Positions 1-10,981 of a stretch of DNA of 64,000 bases are shown one piece after another (position 1 is the stretch's first letter; each line of letters opens with the position of its first letter). The stretch is from Isoetes taiwanensis. Its lineage: Eukaryota > Streptophyta > Lycopodiopsida > Isoetales > Isoetaceae. Where the stretch lies: NCBI GenBank assembly GCA_021234155.1, contig JAJEKV010000073.1, forward strand, positions 3,630,001 to 3,694,000, given 5' to 3'. A program made the position numbers and the translations under genes. Under the pieces are notes generated by a model. That model searched no databases. It was not told the DNA's origin and saw only the letters and a list, made by a program, of their open reading frames with translations.

Positions 1-552
1 CTATGGATCACTTGCCACCACAAAACTACTACTTGGGATGAAGCAGCTTATCCCATACCCCTATCCAAACACTTTTCCATTGTGGCTGAGGGACCTGAAG
101 ATGCTACCTATTAGATGGAGGCGGGATTTCAGCATGCAAAAGCAATTTATACACAGAAGACACAAATCGCCCTGGCTGGATATCCTGATGGCAACCCCAT
201 ACGACTACCTCAATTTGTGAACCAGAATCCTGTGGCAACAATGCAGCAATATGATTCCAGATTACTCTGTCCTATCCGTACAACAAGAACTTTGTTCTAA
301 ATGCCTCCCATGACATGAGATGACCAGACTCATATCAAGCTGCAATAGTGCTTATACCAGCTGCTAGAGGCACATTCTCTGAAGTGTCCTGCAAGGAATC
401 CACCAGCATGGAGTGGACAACTGAAGACATACCTCAGGATTAATATGGAAAGGAGACCTGACAGTGTCCCATGCAGCAAGCAATCCCTTTAGAAAGGGAG
501 AAGCATTAGGATACGGATGCATATGATAAAGCAAAGCCCAAGGAAGGAGGGT
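1..552 (-). mobile_element. LINE-A, 3' part of ORF2 (distal side of the split)
   Basis: This is the downstream end of the reverse transcriptase ORF of the minus-strand LINE that resumes at 3964. An open frame runs from 552 down to a stop at 364. It continues exactly the frame that reaches the LTR-element border at 3964 once one GAGGG target copy is removed. The joined protein is open across the border, which shows that the LTR element landed in a LINE whose frame was still open here. Below 364 I see no further open frame, so 1-363 is probably LINE 3' region or flank. The LINE may extend past the window edge. Confidence 0.75.
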
Positions 553-1390
553 GATATGGGGGCATGCTAGGGGGAGTGGTCCAGTGAAAAAAAAGACTAA
601 GGCGATGGGGCATTTGGGTAAAAACAATGGTTATAGGAGCACAGATATCATGGGAACAAAGGGACAAGATATTATCCTAAGCAACCATTAAAGGAAAGGG
701 AGATATTTCTAAAGATAAGGGAAAATATCTTAAAGGGAGGACGTCAAAATAAGTTCGTGCAAGATTTGGGTTAGCTATTTTTGCAACAAAAGAGATGTGA
801 TCGAAATAGTGAAGCCGTACCTTTTTCCGCCAACAAAAAGGCCGATAGGCTATAACAGCAGAGAACGACCAGTTCAGGGGGAGAGCGGAATCACAGACTT
901 GTTTCCGGCCTCTGCAAACAGATCCGACACTCTGATTGTACCTGCTCTTGATTTCGGCAACAACAACTTGGTCATTGGCTGCTGCTTATCAAATCCGACC
1001 TGTTTTCCTGTGGTTGAGCCGTGGATTTTACAAGCAGAGCTTCTGGACCTGCAGTGGTTGCTGGCTTTCCAGATAAGCCTGAGATTGAATCGAGTTCTAT
1101 TCTTTGGTGACGGTGATTGAGCCCATTCAAGCCAATACCATTGTAAGATCGGATTGTTCGCAAGCTGAAGGGATAATAGGCTGCGTCCAAATCCTTTCAT
1201 TTTTTTCCCTGGGGAATTGCCTTAGTTTTTGTTCTGGATCCGGTTGGGTGGAGAACTGGATGCCCAAATCCATTGGTTGTGGAAACCAAAGTTATTGCTC
1301 TTATCAACAGATTGTTCTTCTTTTGCTTTTGCTTATACAATTGTTGATCAAAGGAGTTACGTCTTTAAGCTTTTCCCTTAAAGCGTATCA
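553..1390 (+). repeat. 5' LTR of the gag-only element
   Basis: This 838-bp repeat matches 3123-3963. It contains a short inverted pair, AGATATTT and AAAATATCT, near 691-731. ORFs crossing it on both strands recur in the other LTR and look like chance frames. Confidence 0.9.
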
Positions 1391-1392
1391 AG

Positions 1393-1404
1393 TGGTATCA
1401 GAGC
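1393..1404 (+). other. Primer binding site (initiator Met tRNA)
   Basis: The sequence tggtatcagagc lies two bases after the left LTR. It is the usual complement of the 3' end of plant initiator Met tRNA and marks the minus-strand DNA start site. Confidence 0.9.
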
Positions 1405-1471
1405 CTACCGATTCTCAGATCTGATCAATGGCCCAACGCTTCAATGTTCTTGAAGCTGATATCGGCAAGCC

Positions 1472-2687
1472 TTGTCTAATCTTTGGTTACATTGCATCCG
1501 TCAAAGATTGCCTATGCCTAGCAGTCAGCAAGAGTATGACAGGCAAGTGGAATTGTTGGCTATTCTGTACCGCTTCCTTCCAGATATTTATCAGCAACCT
1601 TCGCAACCTCCTTTGCCTAATGGTCCTCCTCCAGTAAATCCTCCACCGCCACCTAAGCTGAGAAAGTGGTTAGAGAAAGCGGATATGCCGTCTTTCAAAG
1701 GGGGAAAAACAAAGCCCGGATATGCCGTCTTTCAAAGGGGGGAAAACAAAGCCTGTCAAGGTTGTTAGTTTCATCAGCCAATGGGAAAAGTTCTTTGAAC
1801 GAGTGCAGGCAACAGATGTGGAAAGACTGCAAGCCATGGACACTTATTTGAAAGATCGAGCTCAAGCATGGTGGCAAGGCAGACGAGAATGTGATCCCAG
1901 GATCACTAATTGGGAAAGTTTCAAAACGGCTTTTGAAGCACATTATTTACCCTCTAACTATCATAGTGAGTTATGCAGGGAATGAGATCGTCTGAAACAG
2001 GGGGAAACTGAGAGTATTCAGTCCTATACTTCCAAATTTACTCATTTAGCGGCACTAATAAGGAATCTGGATGGGAAAGAGCTTCTAAGAAAATATGTCA
2101 GCGGATGTAGGGACGATATTTATGCGGAAATGGAAATATTTTTCCCAAAAGATTTAAATGAAGCCATAAAACTAGCATCTGTAGTGGAGTGGAAACTAGA
2201 TCCAAAGTCTAGGAAGTTTGATATTTGGGATGAGGAAACTTCAGATCAAGAGGACACAAAGAGTAGCAAAGAGAAAAACGGAAGTAAGGAATATTCCAAG
2301 AACTCTAAGAGGAAGAGAAATAATGGCAATGGTAATGGTTCCGAAAGGAAGCGTGAGGAGGGAAGTCAAATTAGACTGCGGAAGGAAATTAAGGAACCAA
2401 AAGGTGGATGCTATAGATGCGGAGGAAATCATTTCCTAAGGGATTGCCCGTTTCGGGAAGGGGGAATCACAAAAGTGGAACCATCTAAACCTCAAAAGGT
2501 TGTACCAATACATGCTATTGAAGGTCCCAAGCATGTAGTTGTAGAAATGCATGCTATTGAAGGTCCCAAGCCCGTGGAGGATGTACCTGAGACCTCTAAA
2601 GCTGCAGAAGATCGGAAGAAAGGTGAGGAACGGGCAAAGGCTATAGCCAAAGAACGGAGGTGGCTCCAAATTGGAACTATGGGGTAA
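1472..2687 (+). pseudogene. Gag polyprotein with CCHC knuckle, disrupted
   Basis: Three frames together read as an LTR-element Gag. The segment 1722-1985 contains the capsid-like retrotransposon gag motif (VERLQAMDTYLKDRAQAWW, with WESFKTAFEAHYLP). The segment 2130-2687 has a basic, Lys/Glu-rich stretch followed by one zinc knuckle, CYRCGGNHFLRDCP, near 2410-2450, and a tail with a repeated HAIEGPK. A tandem duplication of about 37 bp at 1678-1752 shifts the frame, and a TGA at 1984-1986 interrupts capsid. This copy could not make full Gag. The long N-terminal proline run (1625-1655) is also seen in other plant Gags. Confidence 0.8.
1678..1752 (+). repeat. Tandem duplication (about 37 bp, 2 copies) in gag
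   Basis: The block starting ggatatgccgtctttcaaag is present twice in a row, differing by about one base in the G/A run. The copy number change breaks the gag frame. Confidence 0.85.
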
Positions 2688-2874
2688 ACATCATAAAAAT
2701 TTACATTTCTTAGGATAAGATTTGTAAGACTTGATTTGATTTGGTTTGTAAGATTTGATTTTTATGTGGAATAAAAATTAAATTATTATGAAAGCATGGT
2801 GCATTAGATGTAATTTTTTTTTTGAAAGGTGGTAATTGTTGTTATTGCACAATTGGCCTAACAAAATTACATCT

Positions 2875-2991
2875 GTATCGCGGAGATACAATAGTTTAGT
2901 ATCGTGGAGATACTATCAATAAGTACCGTGGAGGTACAAACGATAGCGATGTGCCGCAGAGGTACAAGGATATATCGTACTATGGAAGTAC
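2875..2991 (+). repeat. Array of five 15-nt hairpins with paired stem changes
   Basis: Five units of 5-bp stem plus 5-nt loop occur at 2875-2889, 2899-2913, 2923-2937, 2951-2965 and 2977-2991. The stem pairs are GTATC/GATAC twice, GTACC/GGTAC, GTGCC/GGTAC (one G-T wobble) and GTACT/AGTAC. The loops are gcgga, gtgga, gtgga, gcaga and atgga. Spacing is 24, 24, 28 and 26 nt. The stems differ while pairing is kept, and loops end in GA. The array lies between gag and the 3' LTR, where an untranslated RNA signal would be expected. Confidence 0.85.
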
Positions 2992-3108
2992 GCGCATATC
3001 CATAACTATTTCCTGAATTTGCAGAACCTTCAGACGTATGGGGCAATCGCCTTGAGAAGGGATGGGGCCCACTAGAGCGTCTTTAGAAGATCGCGGACGA
3101 TCTTCTTT

Positions 3109-3122
3109 AAGAAGGGATGGAT
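3109..3122 (+). other. Probable polypurine tract
   Basis: A purine-rich run, aagaagggatgga, directly precedes the 3' LTR. This is the usual plus-strand priming position. The run is short and interrupted, so the assignment rests on position. Confidence 0.55.
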
Positions 3123-3963
3123 TGATATGGGGGCATGCTAGGGGGAGTGGTCCAGTGAAAAAAAAGACTAAGGCAATGGGGCATTTGGGTAAAAACAATG
3201 GTTATAGGAGCACAGATATCATGGGAACAAAGGGACAAGATATTATCCTAAGCAACCATTAAAGGAAAGGGAGATATTTCTAAAGATAAGGGAAAATATC
3301 TTAAAGGGAGGACGTCAAAATAAGTTCGTGCAAGATTTGGGTTAGCTATTTTTGCAACAAAAGAGATGTGATCGAAATAGTGAAGCCGTACCTTTTTTCG
3401 CCAACAAAAAGGCCGATAGGCTATAACAGCAGAGAACGGCCAGTTCAGGGGGAGAGCGGAATCACAGACTTGTTTCCGGCCTCTGCAAACAGATCCGAAC
3501 ACTACGATTGTATTTTGCTCTTGATTCGGCAACAACAACTTGGTCATATCTGCCGCTTATCAAATCCGACCTGTTTTCCTGTGGTTGAGCCGTGGATTTT
3601 ACAAGCAGAGCTTCTGGACCTGCAGTGGTTGCTGGCTTTCCAGATAAGCCTGAGATTGAATCGAGTTCTATTCTTTGGTGACGGTGATTGAGCCCATTCA
3701 AGCCAATACCATTGTAAGATCGGATTGTTCGCAAGATGAAGGGATAATAGGCTGCGTCCAAATCCTTTCATTCTTTTTTCCCTGGGGAATTGCCTTAGTT
3801 TTTGTTCTGGATCCGGTTGGGTGGAGAACTGGATGCCCAAATCCATTGGTTGTGGAAACCAAAGTTATTGCTCTTATCAACAGATTGTTCTTCTTTTGCT
3901 TTTGCTTATACAATTGTTGATCAAAGGTGTTACGTCTTTAAGCTTTTCCCTTAAAGCGTATCA
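3123..3963 (+). repeat. 3' LTR of the gag-only element
   Basis: This 841-bp copy of the left LTR ends TATCA and is followed by the second GAGGG target copy at 3964-3968. Confidence 0.9.
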
Positions 3964-5400
3964 GAGGGGCTTAATGGTGGCCTTATGAAATTGGAGACAA
4001 TGCTGAATCGACTGCACCAACAACCTCAGGCCAGGAGAATCATCCTTACCAATGAAAATCCTCCAAATAAACTTTGATATCATCACCTTGCTTTGGAGGT
4101 GAAAATCCAACATACCAAGGCCACCAGCTGCCTTAGGTCTAATGCATTTCGCCCAAGCTACCTTGACCACCGCTCCTAACTCATTTCCACCCCAAATACA
4201 ATTCCTGACGATACGCACAATCTCCTCCATCTTACACTGCGAAGCTAATAGAGCAGACGCCATGTAGACATGAGTATTACTAAGAACACATTTAGCCACA
4301 GTGATTCTACCGGGCATGGACAGTTTAGCTGTATTCCACCAAAACAAGTGCTTTTGCAACCCACTAATGATTTCATCCCAAGCATCTAAAGCAGAGACAT
4401 GAATTCCAACTGGGATACCAAGCAACTTTGTGGTATTGCCATGCAGAAGAATCTTCCATGGATAGTCCAAAATACAGGGAGGGATGGGACTGTCCAATGT
4501 CCACAAAGCTGTACATTTTTGCCACCCTACAAGAACTCCTGATGCTAAGGAGAATGTGTCTAATAATAGCTTAGCATTACGAAGATTCTCAGCCTCGGCA
4601 ATTAGGAACAAAAAAGTGTCATCGGCATATTGGTTACATACCTCTTGAGAACCATCGTCCATTGGGAGGCCTTGAATAACGCCATCTTGGGTAGCCACGG
4701 AGAAGAGTTGGGATAATACTTCTGCCACAATTGTGAAAAGCAAGGGTGCTAAGGGACAACCTTGCCGAATTCCCCTACCCACTACAAAAATATCAGATGG
4801 CTCGCCCTGGAAAAGGACAGTAGATCTGGCCGATGTATGGAGCTTCATGACATTCCTTGTGAATGACCCCCCAAACCCAAGCGCAAGAAGACACTTCTCC
4901 AAGAAACCCCAATCAACACTATCGTAAGCTTCAGCAAAATCAAGCTTAAGATACACTGCTCTATGACCCTGTAACTGGGCCCAATATATTCCTTCATATG
5001 CAGCAGCCACGTTGTTGAGAATACAACGACGAGGGAGAAAGCCAGATTGGTTGACGAGATAGCGTCAGCCGAGATGTCTCGGACTCTTTCTGCCAATGTC
5101 TTAGCAAAGATCTTGTACACAGAGGAAAGCAATGTAATAGGTCGCCAGTCAGAAATAGTCTTGGGTTCCTTGCTCTTTGGAATGAGAGAGATACAACCTG
5201 TATTCAAAATCTTATCAATGCTCCTAAATCTCTGAAACTCACAAAAGGCATCATATATGTCATCCTCCAACCAATCCCAGCACTTCTGAAAGAATTCAAT
5301 AGGAAAGCCATCAAGACCAGGGCATTTGTCCCTTTTCAAGAGAATCACAGCTGCTTTTAAGTCCTCCTTCACGATATTGGACTTAAGAAGCGACGCACCT
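3964..5400 (-). pseudogene. LINE-A reverse transcriptase domain
   Basis: The minus strand reads as non-LTR reverse transcriptase. The segment 5372-4990 carries the early RT motifs (KCPGLDGFPIEFFQK, ISDWRPITLLSSVYKIFAKTL). The segment 5010-3964 carries KLDFAEAYDSVDW, GIRQGCPLAPLLF and the catalytic QYADDTFLF. A frameshift around 5000 separates the two. Position 3964 is the LTR-element border, and the same frame resumes at 547. Catalytic YADD is intact but the protein is broken, so the copy is inactive. Confidence 0.9.
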
Positions 5401-5486
5401 TAGTCAACACGGCCAATTGCATGTCCTTCTAAAAGGGCAATGGATGTCGTGCAAAGAATGAAGAAAAGCGATGGTGAAGATACTGC

Positions 5487-6760
5487 TTAAGATTCATCGG
5501 ATCGGAGATAAGAGCACCATCTGGCAAGACCAAAGAATGTATAGAAGTGGCGAGTTTCCTTTTTCTTGCAGCCGCAAAAAAAAAACCGGGTACATCTATC
5601 TCCGTCCTTGAACCACTGCAACCCTACCTTCACCTTGGCTTCAGTAACTTTTACAGTTTCGATAGCCTTGATCTGAGATAGTAACTCCTTTTCTCTGACT
5701 CCACTAGTATGGCCACGAGCGCGGAGTACTTCTAATTCCTGGTACAATGCAGTCAATAGTCCTCTAGCTTCAGCAGCTCTGACTCTCCCATATTCTTTTG
5801 CAAATGACTTCACTGCAGACAACGTTGCGACAACTCCAGACATGCCCCTATGAGGTGAGAAAGCCCGAGACCAAGCCCCACTACAGCCAAGTTTGAACTC
5901 ATCATCCTCCAAGTACTTGCAATTAAGCTTAAAGTAGGTCCTGGTAGGTCGATGACAATTAGCCACATCATTCGTTAGGAGTTGTGTATTATGATCAGAC
6001 ACGAAGCTATCCAGAAGATTTGAGCGACGAAAATCCGCTAGCCGAGCAGCTGCACAAGTATTAAAGTATCCTCTATCATGCCTTGCATACGCTCTGCCAG
6101 CTCCTGTCCAACCATTACACCACGTAAAGGACTGATCACCATCAATCTCTATAAGCTGACCATCATGTAAAAGGCGTAGCCATTGTGCTAGCTCGAATCC
6201 TTGCACCACTTCAGAGCCGCGACCACTTCTATCTCTTTCCAACTCGACCATATTAAAGTCGCCAACAAGCAACCATGCAACATTCTGCCCAAGCTAAAGA
6301 ACTTTACTCCTCATAGTTGCCCACAAAACACCACGCTGACGAGGTCTATTACTGCCTAGTGGCGTGACGTTAAAACTACTATCTAAAAAAACTACTATCT
6401 ATTACGAGCATGTACATTTATCAAACCCCATTCTTGGCCCTTGTCTTTCCATTTGATTATTATCCACCGCCCGAACCTATCTGTTTGAGTAAAAGTGACA
6501 TCCACAGAAGACTTCCATGCAGTAAGCACACCAACCTTAGATGCATCAGCAGCAGACACCAAGACATTATAGTCGCGTCCAAATACATTAGCTACTTTAT
6601 GTACATCACCTCGGCGGCATTTATGCTCTTGAAGGCAACAAAAGGTCAAACTTAGACAGGTAAAGAGACAACCTGCTTCTTTTACTTGGGAAAGAAGCCA
6701 CTCCCCTCACATTCCAAGACAACAGGTTCATGTGGCCAAAATATTATGTTCCACCTCCAT
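5487..6760 (-). pseudogene. LINE-A apurinic endonuclease domain
   Basis: Minus-strand frames give a plant LINE EN domain. The N-terminus reads LLSWNVRGVAS near 6725. LQEHKCRRGDVHKV and GLINVHARN fall in 6649-6395, and VGDFNMVE, WCNGW and RHDRGYFN fall in 6272-5487. The GDFNM block and the paired ARHDR block are typical EN catalytic-region motifs. Frames change at about 6660 and 6280-6390, with a short direct repeat actactatctaa(aa) near 6376-6400. The copy is degenerate. Its motif wording closely parallels LINE-B (38-42.6 kb), so the two are related. Confidence 0.85.
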
Positions 6761-7310
6761 CCCAATAGAGCCAGCAGTAACCATGTCCATCTCGGATGGT
6801 TCTGAAGGGAGGTCATCCCACCTCGCCTGGTAATTGGCAAGGGGGGGCCTCCTCTCTGTTCCACCCTTCCATTGTTTTGTTCAGCACTTGGTGGGGGAGA
6901 GCCTCCTCTCGCTCTACCCTCCCCCCATTATTTTGTTGGGTGACTGGCAAGGGAGAGCCTCCTCTCTGCTCCACCCTTCCATGCAAATTATCAGAATCGC
7001 TCATGACATGAGACACATACTAGCCTTATTGCGTGCAGCTCTTTTCCAATTAACATTTGTCCATTGGGCATTTTCATGATGCTCTTAAACATTTTCATGC
7101 CGCTCTTGCAATTTCTGGATCTTCTGTAACTTAGCCCTAGCATCCTCTTCAAAAGCGGGAGTATGCACAATCTTCTGTGGGATAGTGGTTTTAGCAGCAG
7201 ATGGAGTAGCAACAACAGAGGTAGCAGTAGCATTGGCAGAAGGGACAACAGAGGATAAAGGGGACTCAACAGAGGTAGGAGGCATAGAGGAAGAAGGGAC
7301 CATTGTAAGA
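6730..7310 (-). pseudogene. LINE-A ORF1 C-terminal part (putative)
   Basis: Upstream of the EN domain on the minus strand, open segments 7303-7085 and 7016-6813 continue to a stop near 6740, just before ORF2 begins. The text is Ser/Thr/Ala-rich, then mildly basic (ARAKLQKIQKLQERHENV), then a repeated REEA/RGG-P-P-L-P-Q module coded by the minisatellite at 6830-6990. I see no knuckle or RRM-like motif. The assignment as ORF1 rests on its position before ORF2 in the same direction. Confidence 0.5.
6830..6990 (+). repeat. Minisatellite, about 58-bp unit, roughly 3 copies
   Basis: Units share gcctcctctctg-tccacccttccat followed by a ttttgtt-rich spacer and a ctggcaaggg or ctt-ggtgggg joint. On the minus strand the units encode E-x-R-x-E/G-E/G-A/S-P/L-x-x-Q in the putative LINE ORF1. 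Copies differ by about 10-15 percent, so the array is not recent. Confidence 0.75.
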
Positions 7311-7359
7311 TGTGACCGTATTGGGCCATGAGTTCTGGATAGAAGTAGTACGGGATCAC

Positions 7360-8845
7360 GTGAATGCAGTTGGGCTAAGAGACCTATTAGGAGCTTATGG
7401 GGACTTGGTGAATGTGGCGGTAACAGGGAGCATTCTTAGCAATATATAATAAGTAGAAAATAAACTTGAGAATAATGAAAGGGAAGTATCATAGCTAGTA
7501 AATTATTGGCAGTGTATTCCTTATGGGGGGGATTGCCTTAGAGTAAGCTTTGAGTTTTGGAAAAATGCTAAGTATTGAACCTACTTCGATGTTATTGTAA
7601 GGAGCATTGGATAAGCTATTTCAATATGTATGGGAAACCTCAGCAAGGGGCAGAGTATGATCTAGGCACCTGTAGTCATAAATAATCTAACCAATATCAC
7701 ATGTCTCAGTCTTTCCATTGTTCCGCTGTTGTCTTGGTATCTGATGTCTATTAAATCCTCCGGGGTCGGACTTTCAAGTTTGGTGGCCTGGGTTGTTCCG
7801 GCATTACTCATGTCATTTGTGTTTCTTTGATATGTTATTGTGCTTTGTGACACTGGGCGTGGCATCAGGGGAAGAGAATGCACGTCAACTCTTGTGACTC
7901 CACGGTAAGAGGTCCTCCAGTGCCAAACGTGTGCTGGGAAGGGTATGCACATACGAGAGTCAAACCCACCACTCTTGCTATAGGGCTGGAAATGTGAGCT
8001 GGCTGGGCATTTCTCTGCGAACAGGGCTTGCACATAGGCCGGTTGAGCTTCCCATTGTCCTGGAATTATGCGTCATAATAGTTTGGTATTTTGGCTATGT
8101 TCTTTGCTTCTGATGCTCATATGGTGTATTTCATTTGATCATGCTGTCATTGTCTAGCACTGTACTGTTGTGCTTATGTTCTTGTTATCCAAGATTTTCA
8201 AGACGTTTCCATGCATGCAGAGGCAACCATGGATTCACACTTAGTCAGAGGACTACCCCCCTCGAGTGTATGTGTAGTGAATAAGCAAGGTGATGGCAGC
8301 ATCGCAGTTGGAGTTTGTGGTTGATTGAAGCTTCTGCATTGAATTGTTCACAGTTAGATGTTATATTTGTTGAAAGTAGTGACCTTTTTGGATGTTAATA
8401 TTACATGATTACATGGAATTCATAAGCATTTGCCCGTTGAGTTTGGAGTATGTAAACTCAACTGTGCAAAAGGAAGATTCAATTTTTCACCCATACTATC
8501 AACCTAGAGTTAGTGAAGGGCGTCAACTTTACTTAATAAGAAGTCAAATACAAGTAAAGATACAAAGACATGCATAAAATCTTAGTAGATATGCAGTGTG
8601 ATCCACTGAGTGAAGCAACCTGCCTATGCATAAGAGCGCACATCCAAATACTCCTCAAAGATCAAGTACCTCTTAAGTGAAGAACAATGATAAGACTTAG
8701 GAATGCGACCTTGAGCAGATTGAAGAACACAATCATCTGTCACATCCAGACCTTTGATGATTATGCAATGATTGCATATTCTCTCTCCCTGACTATCATT
8801 GTATATTCTCTCTCTTTTTATAGAACTTTGTAAAATTGCCAATAT
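7360..8845. other. Intergenic stretch, no gene recognised
   Basis: No family match, no long open frame with coding character and no clear repeat structure beyond AT-rich text. It may hold the 5' part of LINE-A or old unrecognised repeats. Confidence 0.6.
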
Positions 8846-8908
8846 GATTATGTGGCCGAAATTTGAAATGGTATTTTTATAACCTAAGGTTTTCAGTGGT
8901 TAGTATGG
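8846..8908 (+). repeat. Left copy of a 63-bp direct repeat
   Basis: The block gattatgtggccgaaattt... to ...ggttagtatgg recurs at 11144-11205 with one T fewer in the poly-T run. The two copies enclose 2.2 kb holding a Rep-like ORF remnant, a second ORF and three hairpins. A 63-bp pair is much longer than a target duplication. Confidence 0.9.
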
Positions 8909-9300
8909 GTATTCGTATGAAAATATGATAGGAAATGACGGTGGCACTATGGATTCGAAATATGGGAATATAGGGCTGGCATTTATGCCTGGGTTAGTCG
9001 GAACTGGGAGTTCTCACGTGGTCTGGATATGGGCATGGCGGAAATGGCGATGGCGGCGTCGGGTATATGTCTTGGTTCTGTCATTATTTCTATTTTGGGG
9101 CACATAATAAGGAGGGGTCGTCTTGGTTGTTCGGAAGGCCATCTCCAATTTTGTGTCAGCGGATTTCTGTCACAGGTAAGCTGGGTTTGCCGCTTTTATT
9201 TTGTTTGTGATGTTTTTGAAGAGAGCAGCGAGGAATGGGAAGGGTGTTGATTGGTCTGTGCCTCCTTCTCTGAGTTCTTTAAAAATCGGCTTCTCTAGTT

Positions 9301-10150
9301 ATGGAGAGCCTCAGACTTGGTCAGGATTGGAGTGTCATAGATGTCAATGTCACCTTGGGTTTGTCTGGGCAAGATGCTCTTGTTGGCTTTTGCAATCGAA
9401 GGTGTTTGGCTGGAGCTGTGGCCATGGAGTGTGGTGCAAGCGTGGTGCAAGCGTGGCACTGCCAGGCTGTTTTTAGAGCTCAGTTCAAGAGTCCCAGGGC
9501 CATGAATGATGCCATAAAAAAGGATTTCAATTGCGTTTCAAAGCCACCGGGTGTGATTTTGGTATGTAAAGCCCTTAAAAACACTCGCCTTCATTATTTT
9601 GAAGGCATGATTGGGTACTGTATGAAGGATGTTGGGAAAGTCCAATATGTTTGTCATCTCCATAATGTTTGAAAAAGGAAAAGATCTCTACCTGAGATAG
9701 GGAGCTGGTGATACGAAGAATCTTGTTGTGCTTGACAATAAGAACCTCTTGAATCGAGCTGCACATTTTGTGAATTACCATGGGAATCATAGGTTGACTG
9801 CTAGTCTATTGTATACCTTGGCTAGGATGATTCGATCTAGAAAATTTACCTTGTCTAGTTCCTAGATCATCCCTTCAAACACATCTCATATCAATGAGCA
9901 TCGTGTTCGGGCTGCCTGGAGAGTGCTGCTAAACCCTAGTCACTGCATGCCTCCTGACATGAGGACGATTCTATTTGGTTTGCCAGCAGGCTTTGTGCCT
10001 GTGGAGAGGAATGGGCCTGGGTGCAGGTGGATGATGCTATTCCTGCTGATGAAGAAGACACTAATTTTGAGGATATACATGATGCTTCTTATAGTGCAGA
10101 CAACCCTGATGTCGTGATACTTGAGCCTGGCGTAGATTATATCCCTGTGC
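9301..10150 (+). pseudogene. Possible HUH/Rep-like endonuclease remnant
   Basis: The 123-residue ORF at 9301-9672 has E43-x-G45 followed by H53-x-Q55 (WHCQAVF) and then Y106-C-M-K109-D110 (GYCMKDVGK). The order and spacing resemble Rep motif II (H-x-Q) and motif III (YxxK) of single-tyrosine HUH endonucleases, as in rolling-circle elements and replitrons. Motif I is not clear. An 11-base duplication (gtgcaagcgtg twice) sits just before the H-x-Q block. After the stop at 9672 a related frame carries on near 9720-10015 (LDNKNLLNRAAHF, then RAAWRVLLNPSHCMPPDM) with a TAG near 9863. The gene is broken. I infer the family from motif shape alone; chance similarity is possible. Confidence 0.4.
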
Positions 10151-10191
10151 ACAAGGGTGATCGTACCATGGCTGTTGGCTGATGAACTTGC

Positions 10192-10671
10192 TTGGGTGTT
10201 GGTTGTACAGTTGAGTTTCGTTGTTTTCATGCTTTTGTTTGTTGTATAGTTGCAGGAGTCATGGAGACTGATTCGGAACCAGTTGTTGGCGTGGACGAGC
10301 CTGTTGTGTCCTTGCCTGAATCTTTTATTTCATCTGCCATAGATGCATCCCATCCCGACCCTGTCGTGTATTCAGCTGAACCAGAGGCATCATTCTCCGC
10401 TCAGGAGTTTGTTAATAACGTTATTCAGGTTGGGACTGAGGCGCATAGGATTGCAGCATCATTGCGTTTGCTTAGGCGGCAGCTTAGGGCATTCTACATG
10501 TCCATTGACAGTGCTATATCTGTTGTGGAGTGGGAGCACTTGGGTGTGCCTGTTTCTGAATTGCACATATTGCATTCTCATATGAGCCTTGCAAGGGCAT
10601 TACTTGTGCAGGAGATACGTCAGTTAGATGCGGTGATAAGGCATGCGCAAAGTGGCTCGGTTATGAACTAG
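10192..10671 (+). CDS. Hypothetical ORF, 159 codons
   Basis: This open frame can start at the ATG at 10261, preceded by ttgcag (a possible splice acceptor at 10255). It has an acidic N-terminal third (METDSEPVVGVDEPVVSLPE) and an alpha-helical C-terminal half rich in Leu, Arg and His (RIAASLRLLRRQLRAFYMSI, then LARALLVQEIRQLDAVIRH). There is no recognised domain, signal peptide or membrane segment. It lies in the same direction as the Rep-like remnant and within the same direct-repeat pair, so it may be an accessory protein of that unit or a captured host exon. Confidence 0.4.
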   Translation: MGVGCTVEFRCFHAFVCCIVAGVMETDSEPVVGVDEPVVSLPESFISSAIDASHPDPVVYSAEPEASFSAQEFVNNVIQVGTEAHRIAASLRLLRRQLRAFYMSIDSAISVVEWEHLGVPVSELHILHSHMSLARALLVQEIRQLDAVIRHAQSGSVMN

Positions 10672-10981
10672 TTTATGTTTATGTTTGTGTTTTGTTAGTT
10701 TGTTATTTGTATATGAAGTTCATGGAGGTTGATATGGATTTGTGTTGTAATGCTTGCAGGAGCACCTTGGTGTTAGAGAGCTCAACTTCGTTCATCTGGT
10801 TGAGTGTCCTTCAACATTGTAAAGTATGTTTTGAGTTAATGGATAGTTGTGGTTATGATGGTTGTGGGAAATAGTTTGTTAATGATTATGAGTAAACTGA
10901 AATTGGCTAGGGACCATTATGAGGTCGCTTTGTATTGATGTTTCATCATGTAAATAAGACTAACTTGTTTGATGTGTTAGT

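Larger units (their letters stand above)
553..3963 (+). mobile_element. Gag-only non-autonomous LTR retrotransposon, complete with target duplication
   Basis: Two long direct repeats (553-1390 and 3123-3963) begin TGATATGGGGGCATGC and end AAAGCGTATCA, so each has TG...CA ends. The flanks GAGGG at 548-552 and GAGGG at 3964-3968 are an exact 5-bp target duplication. A primer site follows the left LTR. The interior of about 1.7 kb codes only for a Gag-like protein; no protease, reverse transcriptase, RNase H or integrase motif is visible. This fits the gag-only (TR-GAG type) class of plant elements that depend on proteins from a relative. The LTRs are nearly identical except for a cluster of differences around 920-980 versus 3490-3550. 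The element sits inside LINE-A. Confidence 0.9.

Noticed and set aside
797-1424. ORFs in the left LTR (797-1120, 1104-1424) as genes
   Set aside because: They repeat in the right LTR, change frame between copies, and match no family. They are LTR sequence.
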